A program made the translations under genes and the position numbers. From an uncultured Lachnospiraceae bacterium (lineage in GTDB: Bacteria > Bacillota > Clostridia > Lachnospirales > Lachnospiraceae), in NCBI GenBank assembly GCA_902782655.1, contig CACZNY010000367.1, forward strand, positions 1-9,926: a stretch of DNA of 9,926 bases. The letters run 5' to 3'. This document shows positions 5,801-9,926 of this stretch, piece after piece; the first letter of the stretch is position 1; every line of letters starts with the position of its first letter. A model generated the notes under the pieces. That model was given only the letters and a program-made list of their open reading frames with translations, was not told where the DNA came from and ran no database searches.

Positions 5801-7492
5801 TTACGTTCCTGTGGTCAGGCCGTCCTTCGGACTGTAGCAAAAGCTCAGCATTGTGATGTCATCGGCCTGATCCCCGCCTACGGTAAATTCCTTTATTGCA
5901 TCCATGACCGAGCCGATCACCCTCTCGGGCGATCCGTTTGGGCCGCTGTTCAGCGCCTGAAGCAGTCTTTCCAGCCCGAACTGCTCACCGGAGGCGTTTA
6001 TCGCTTCATTCACGCCGTCCGTGTACACGAAGAGCTGATCCCCGGGATCCAGGCTGAAGCCATGCTCTTCAAAATCGGCATCCTCCACTATCCCCACCGG
6101 AAGGGAATGCTCATAGAATACAAGCCTGTACTCATCTCCTCTGGCGCAGAATGCCGGATGCATATGTCCTGCATTGGATACGATCCCCTTCCCTGTATTG
6201 AGATCTATTATGGCAAGCCATATCGTGACAAAGATAGCCGCCTCATTTCCTTCACACAGTCTCTCGTTCACACGGGAAAGTATCTCCGAGGGTCTGCTGT
6301 ACATCATGGCCTGATCCCTTACGAGCGTCCTTGCCGTCATCATGAAAAGCGCTGCCGGGATGCCCTTATCGGACACATCGGCTATCACGAGAGCGATATG
6401 GTCATCATCTGTCAGGAAGAAATCATAGAAGTCGCCTGCCACATTTCTTGCAGGCTGCATATAAGCATAGATCGAAAATTCATCACGATCGGGAAAAGCC
6501 GGAAACTTTCCCGGAAGGATGCCTGACTGTATCTGATTCGCTATGGACAGCTCGGTATCAAGACGCTCCTGCCTGGAGGTCATCTTCCTGATGCGCATCA
6601 TGGTATCGTCTATATCGGATTCCATATCCGTAAGGCTTCTCCAGAGATCCTCTATCTCATCACGGGTATGTATGTTGAGCTTTTTGAAGACACCCTCTGT
6701 ATTTACCGCAAGAGTCTTATCCCGTGCCGTATACTGAAGAGCCGTTTTTGAAAGCGCGGTAATGGGCTGTATGACCCTGCTCCTTAAAAAATCGGAAATG
6801 CGGTTCATCATCAGGATTATGACTACGAACATCATTACCAGATAGGCGACAAACGTAAAAATATGGATGTTTTTAACAAACCGGCTCACATCCACGTCCA
6901 CATACATAAGACCTATCTCCTCACCCCCATCATTCATCACACTCGCATAGTTGGTCATCGTCCATCCGGAAAGCTTCCCATGGTTCAGCGACATGATCCA
7001 GTTGGATCTTTCTATTAATCTGATACTCCGGATGGAATCTATGCTTCCGTTTTCGTTTGATATCCATTGCCCCGGAATATACATGTACTCCCTGCGGTCG
7101 CCATCCGCGACAAATACCACCCTTTTATTTTCCGTATCATAAAAAACAAAGGCAATGGTAGAAAGCCCATGCTCCTCTCTGCATTTATCCAGAAACGTCC
7201 TCAGGCTGCGATATCCTTCTTCCTCGGTAAGCTGTATGAATTTTTCCTTATATTCATCTGTGAAGGGGTCGGCAGTCAGCTCCCCGGGAAGGCTGTAATA
7301 TATGTCCTTGGTACGCTTATAAAGATCAGCCAGATACTCTCTGTCCGAAACGGATATGATGAAACTCATGTCCTCCTTCGTGTCTGACTTTATACCCTCG
7401 ACGATCGTATACGGATACAGCACAAGAACGACCGCTACTGCCATAAGAAGCAGTATGGCCGCGCCCGCATACATTGTACCGAATATCGCCAC
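5801..7492 (-). CDS. Membrane-bound sensor PP2C phosphatase (Cache-like / HAMP / SpoIIE-RsbU type)
   Basis: The 563 residues encode a two-helix membrane sensor with a cytoplasmic serine/threonine phosphatase. The first membrane helix is about 8-28. An extracytoplasmic region (about 30-210) follows, whose final strand EIGLMYVDVDVSRF (192-205) resembles the end of a Cache sensor. The second helix is about 211-229, then a HAMP linker (about 230-300) and a PP2C/SpoIIE domain (about 310-553). Metal-binding aspartates are seen in VAGDFYD (D354), IADVSDKG (D372), YTDGVNE (D492) and DQADDIT (D544/D545). The family dephosphorylates STAS proteins; the STAS gene 178 bases downstream is the natural substrate. 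The annotated start is a GTG at 7492 with no convincing ribosome site, and the frame stays open upstream to near the tail-gene stop. A longer protein starting near 7537 with a basic N-terminus is plausible. The stop is TAA at 5803-5801. Confidence 0.9.
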   Translation of the reverse strand: MAIFGTMYAGAAILLLMAVAVVLVLYPYTIVEGIKSDTKEDMSFIISVSDREYLADLYKRTKDIYYSLPGELTADPFTDEYKEKFIQLTEEEGYRSLRTFLDKCREEHGLSTIAFVFYDTENKRVVFVADGDRREYMYIPGQWISNENGSIDSIRSIRLIERSNWIMSLNHGKLSGWTMTNYASVMNDGGEEIGLMYVDVDVSRFVKNIHIFTFVAYLVMMFVVIILMMNRISDFLRSRVIQPITALSKTALQYTARDKTLAVNTEGVFKKLNIHTRDEIEDLWRSLTDMESDIDDTMMRIRKMTSRQERLDTELSIANQIQSGILPGKFPAFPDRDEFSIYAYMQPARNVAGDFYDFFLTDDDHIALVIADVSDKGIPAALFMMTARTLVRDQAMMYSRPSEILSRVNERLCEGNEAAIFVTIWLAIIDLNTGKGIVSNAGHMHPAFCARGDEYRLVFYEHSLPVGIVEDADFEEHGFSLDPGDQLFVYTDGVNEAINASGEQFGLERLLQALNSGPNGSPERVIGSVMDAIKEFTVGGDQADDITMLSFCYSPKDGLTTGT

Positions 7493-7534
7493 CTGAAGCG
7501 ATCTTCTGCCTTTATATTCCGATAACTTTTTTAT

Positions 7535-7549
7535 GATGTCCTGCCTTTT
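7535..7549 (-). promoter_or_regulatory. Candidate ribosome site supporting a longer, non-ATG start for the phosphatase gene
   Basis: Just after the tail-gene stop the minus strand reads AAAAGG (7549-7544), then AGG (7542-7540). In the phosphatase frame these lie 6 bases before an ATC (7537-7535) and 5 bases before an ATA (7534-7532). Starting here adds 14-15 residues including KKLSEYKGRRS, a basic stretch ahead of the first membrane helix. The GTG at 7492 lacks such a site. ATC or ATA starts are rare, so this is a hypothesis. Confidence 0.35.
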
Positions 7550-7550
7550 G

Positions 7551-8645
7551 CTAAGCCAATACTATCGTTCCGTCCAGGGCGGAGTCTTCATCAAGCTTCG
7601 CTCCCTTCTCCTCGGGAAGGATGAAGTTCACGTCCAGATAGGTATTTGAATCCGTCGTCGGAGTCTCGTCAAGCTGAGTGATATTTATCCTGGTGCGTAC
7701 CGGCTTGAACTGATCCAGAATGAAGAATATCTGATGCCTGAGCTCCTCCGTCAGATGCCTCTTTACCAGTATCGTCACGTCATATATTCCCCTGCTCCTG
7801 AAATGCTCCGGTATCCTGCTGTCGTCCTCCGCGCCGTGTCTTACCTGATTATGCTCCACCACTATGGCCTTCTCCCGGAGTATGATCTCCAGCACCCTCT
7901 CTATGGCGCGTTTTGTCCCCTTCATACGGTTTAAGCTATAAGCCTCCCTCACCAGATCCCTTAGGACGTCCTCTGCAAGGAAGCCTCCCTTCAAGTCTAT
8001 TCCCATCCATCCCCCGTATATTATGAGCAGGTTTTCGGGGCAGGTATCAAGATCCAGAAGCTTCGGAAGGTTATTTATATCCTCACCGTAGTCATTGTAT
8101 ATGCTTGAGAATACAGATATATATCTGTGGAAAAAGCTTCCCCTTTCCCTGTATATCTCGGGATAGGTGTCCATAAAGTTGTCTCCGTCGCTGTCGACCA
8201 CGAAGGAGGACAGGGTAAGCTTACCCTCTCCCTTTGCCTCGACGGCAATATAAAGATAACGTCCCTTAAGATCATATAAAAGACAGTCCGATGCTCCCGA
8301 AAAGCGCTTTGCTCCGAGCCTCTGAAGAAGGGAGATCTTATCGGGAACCTCCGTGGTCCCGTCGGAGAGATACAGATCAAGATCAAACTCGTCCCGCTCC
8401 TCCCCGTACTTTATCTTATTATCGGTGGCATAGACATAGACATAGTACATGATGTTCTCGGAAGCCTCCGCGTTGAATGAAAGCCGCCCCCAGGACGCTC
8501 CCGAGTCCGCCCCGTCAAGTCCTCTTAAAAAGAATCCGTGATACATGGAATCCCTGTCAAAAACAAGCCTTGTATCATCCTCCACGGTAAATCCTGCCAC
8601 GCATCCGCTCTTTATCCTGTTTTGCCTGATAGTATACTTCGGCAT
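7551..8645 (-). CDS. Phage-tail-like baseplate protein (P2 gpI / TIGR02242-like) with beta-rich N-terminal extension
   Basis: Residues 155-325 of this 364-residue protein carry the hallmarks of the gpI-like tail proteins of contractile systems: TYPEIYRERGSFFHRYISVF (160-179), DINNLPKLLDLDTCPENLL (189-207), GWMGID (212-217) and the conserved turn LNRMKGTKRAIERVLEI (238-254). In phages and injection systems such proteins join the baseplate wedge to fibres or to the tail hub. Residues 1-150 are beta-rich with alternating aromatic and charged residues, and I cannot assign them to a family. The C-terminus (326-364) is acidic and probably flexible. The start at 8645 has GAGGTGA about 8 bases upstream, 39 bases after the baseplate J-like gene, so the two are probably co-transcribed. 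A tailocin or prophage origin is less likely given the AAA+ and signalling neighbours. Confidence 0.85.
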   Translation of the reverse strand: MPKYTIRQNRIKSGCVAGFTVEDDTRLVFDRDSMYHGFFLRGLDGADSGASWGRLSFNAEASENIMYYVYVYATDNKIKYGEERDEFDLDLYLSDGTTEVPDKISLLQRLGAKRFSGASDCLLYDLKGRYLYIAVEAKGEGKLTLSSFVVDSDGDNFMDTYPEIYRERGSFFHRYISVFSSIYNDYGEDINNLPKLLDLDTCPENLLIIYGGWMGIDLKGGFLAEDVLRDLVREAYSLNRMKGTKRAIERVLEIILREKAIVVEHNQVRHGAEDDSRIPEHFRSRGIYDVTILVKRHLTEELRHQIFFILDQFKPVRTRINITQLDETPTTDSNTYLDVNFILPEEKGAKLDEDSALDGTIVLA

Positions 8646-8684
8646 TCTGTCTCACCTCATCTGCCTCTTTGCAAAAAGGCCGCA

Positions 8685-9926
8685 CTATTTTGAGTATGTT
8701 ATCACTTCCACGTCGATCCTTCCCGGATAGAGAAGACAGTTCTCCCCGGGATATATGTTTGATTCCTTAAGAGCCGCGTGCTTAAGGCTCTCGGGTCTCA
8801 TGAAAAGCTCGTATACATATTCCACGCAGGGCAGATCCTCGATACCGGAAAACACCTCCTCGAAGGTTAAGACCTCGCCGAAATTCTTCTCGCTCTTCAT
8901 ATAATCCACTATATGCCTTATCTTATTCTCTATCTGCTCCCTGCTGTCCGTAAAGTGCCTCTTCACATATACGGTAGCCCTGACGGATACCCCCACATAA
9001 ATCGGCGGGAGTATCATGAAGCGGGTAGTGATGAGCCTCCTCTCGGAAAGAGTCTCCGATATCGACTCCTTATACTCCGCGGTAAGGCATGGGAAAGCCT
9101 CGTCAGTCCCCGGCATCACCGAGATATGGACCACATTCTGCAGCTCGTCCATGACGGCATGCACCTTATTTATGCAAAGCCCGGGAGTCTTCATCACAAC
9201 CTCCTCATAGTCCCGGGCGGTCACGCAGGTGTAGGGCGTATATACGTCCTCCCTGAATCTGTTCCTGACCTCCTCCACCCTTTCCCTGAAGGCTCCGCCC
9301 GTGCCGGGTCCCGGATTGTAGAAGGTTCTTTGAAGCCCTGCGGCCCTGAAGTTATTCCCCGCTCTTATATTGCCCTTGGCTCCCTCATATACGGCAAGGG
9401 AACCGATGTAAAGCTCAGCACCGATGAAGTTTCCGGCATCCTCTATCACTATCCTGTGCGCCCCCTCAAGGAGATGGAAGATGAGCGCTCCCGCGCCGCC
9501 CTTCCCCGGACGCAGGAAATCATAGATATCCTCTCCTTCATCCGTTGTCCTCTTCGCTATGAGCGTGAGGCTTTCCGGCACTATATTGCCGAAAGGTATA
9601 TCTATCTCTATCTCCTGTCCGTCATAGCCCAGGACGCTGCCCACATGGTACTTTCTCATTATATCCTCTGTATAGAGAGTGAGCCTCACTGCATCCTTTA
9701 CCCTCGCAGGCTCGAAGCCGAATACACGCTTATCAAAGGTCAGCCTGAAGCTGCCGTTTTCTCCCCTCTCATACAGACAGTACCTGCCATTCTGCCCCTT
9801 CGTGGTCACAAGCTCATATCTGCGGTAGGGTCCTCCCTTGCTCTCCCTTGCAAAGCAGAGCACGTAGCCCTCGTCCGCAAGCGGGCTTTTCACCTGTACC
9901 CTGTCCGTATGCTGGGAGATCACGGA
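8685..9926 (-). CDS. Baseplate J-like (gp6-type wedge) protein, 5' end cut by window edge
   Basis: The frame is open to the right edge. The GTG at 9923 is only an internal codon candidate, so about 413 C-terminal residues are visible and the true start lies outside. Numbering from that GTG, the baseplate J core is clear: NPGPGTGGAFRERVEEVRNR (203-222), followed by a segment ending in TPYTCVTARDYEEVV (229-243), and then PGLCINKVHAV (247-257). Next come a strand VVHISVMPG (264-272), a helix ending RRLITTR (295-301) and the C-terminal repeat-like region YVGVSVRATVYVKRHF (309-324) to FGEVLTFEEVFSGIEDLPCV (348-367). This matches the TIGR02243/baseplate J pattern of extracellular contractile injection systems, whose members form the baseplate wedge triggering sheath contraction. 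Family members are usually much longer, so a large N-terminal part is probably missing. The stop is TAG at 8687-8685; the tail-protein gene follows 39 bases later. Confidence 0.87.
   Translation of the reverse strand, partial: SVISQHTDRVQVKSPLADEGYVLCFARESKGGPYRRYELVTTKGQNGRYCLYERGENGSFRLTFDKRVFGFEPARVKDAVRLTLYTEDIMRKYHVGSVLGYDGQEIEIDIPFGNIVPESLTLIAKRTTDEGEDIYDFLRPGKGGAGALIFHLLEGAHRIVIEDAGNFIGAELYIGSLAVYEGAKGNIRAGNNFRAAGLQRTFYNPGPGTGGAFRERVEEVRNRFREDVYTPYTCVTARDYEEVVMKTPGLCINKVHAVMDELQNVVHISVMPGTDEAFPCLTAEYKESISETLSERRLITTRFMILPPIYVGVSVRATVYVKRHFTDSREQIENKIRHIVDYMKSEKNFGEVLTFEEVFSGIEDLPCVEYVYELFMRPESLKHAALKESNIYPGENCLLYPGRIDVEVITYSK

Noticed and set aside
5765..5803. Possible intrinsic terminator after the phosphatase gene (GGATTT pairing with AAATCC)
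   Set aside because: The stem is only 6 bp with a long loop, it overlaps the predicted -35 region, and no U-run follows on the minus strand.
8659..8680. Small imperfect inverted repeat between the baseplate and tail genes
   Set aside because: It has a two-base loop and a mismatch, and looks like chance in a short gap that mainly carries the ribosome site.
7551..9926. A prophage or R-type tailocin as the source of the tail genes
   Set aside because: No capsid, lysis, integrase or phage repressor gene is visible, and an Afp15-like AAA+ ATPase and signalling genes share the operon. The flanks are not visible, so this is a preference and not proof.

Overview
This window most likely comes from a Firmicute, probably a Lachnospiraceae-like clostridium. 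The clues are strong AGGAG-type ribosome sites before almost every gene, frequent ATA and AGG/AGA codons, a canonical sigma-A promoter and roughly 50% GC. All nine genes lie on the minus strand, so transcription runs from the right edge to the left edge. Coding density is very high. The longest non-coding stretch is 178 bases (5623-5800), and most other junctions are 9-39 bases or overlap. No tRNA, rRNA, CRISPR array, insertion sequence, integrase, lysis gene or capsid gene is visible.

Right part (7551-9926): two structural genes of a phage-tail-like contractile injection system. The first is the C-terminal part of a baseplate J-like (gp6-type wedge) protein, cut by the right edge. The second is a P2 gpI/TIGR02242-like tail protein with a beta-rich N-terminal extension.

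Middle part (3309-7492): a signalling and envelope block. It starts with a membrane-bound Cache-like/HAMP/PP2C (SpoIIE/RsbU-type) phosphatase. Next, behind its own promoter and a leader that can fold into hairpins, comes a STAS anti-sigma-factor-antagonist-like protein. A membrane-anchored GHKL ATPase follows; it looks like a histidine kinase core without a recognisable phospho-acceptor histidine. Then come a membrane-anchored bacterial SH3 protein and an 84-residue soluble orphan.

Left part (1-3309): a large AAA+ ATPase of the kind found with extracellular contractile injection systems (Afp15-like). It has a predicted winged-helix region, a degenerate first nucleotide-binding module and an intact second one. 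A multi-pass membrane GGDEF protein follows and is cut by the left edge.

Taken together, this looks like a contractile injection locus with a complete partner-switching circuit (PP2C phosphatase, STAS switch, GHKL ATPase) and a probable c-di-GMP enzyme. No sigma factor is visible. The circuit may therefore act on a sigma factor elsewhere, or directly on assembly, anchoring or firing of the particle. The individual families are recognised from motifs. The coupling between them is inference from gene order and operon spacing.
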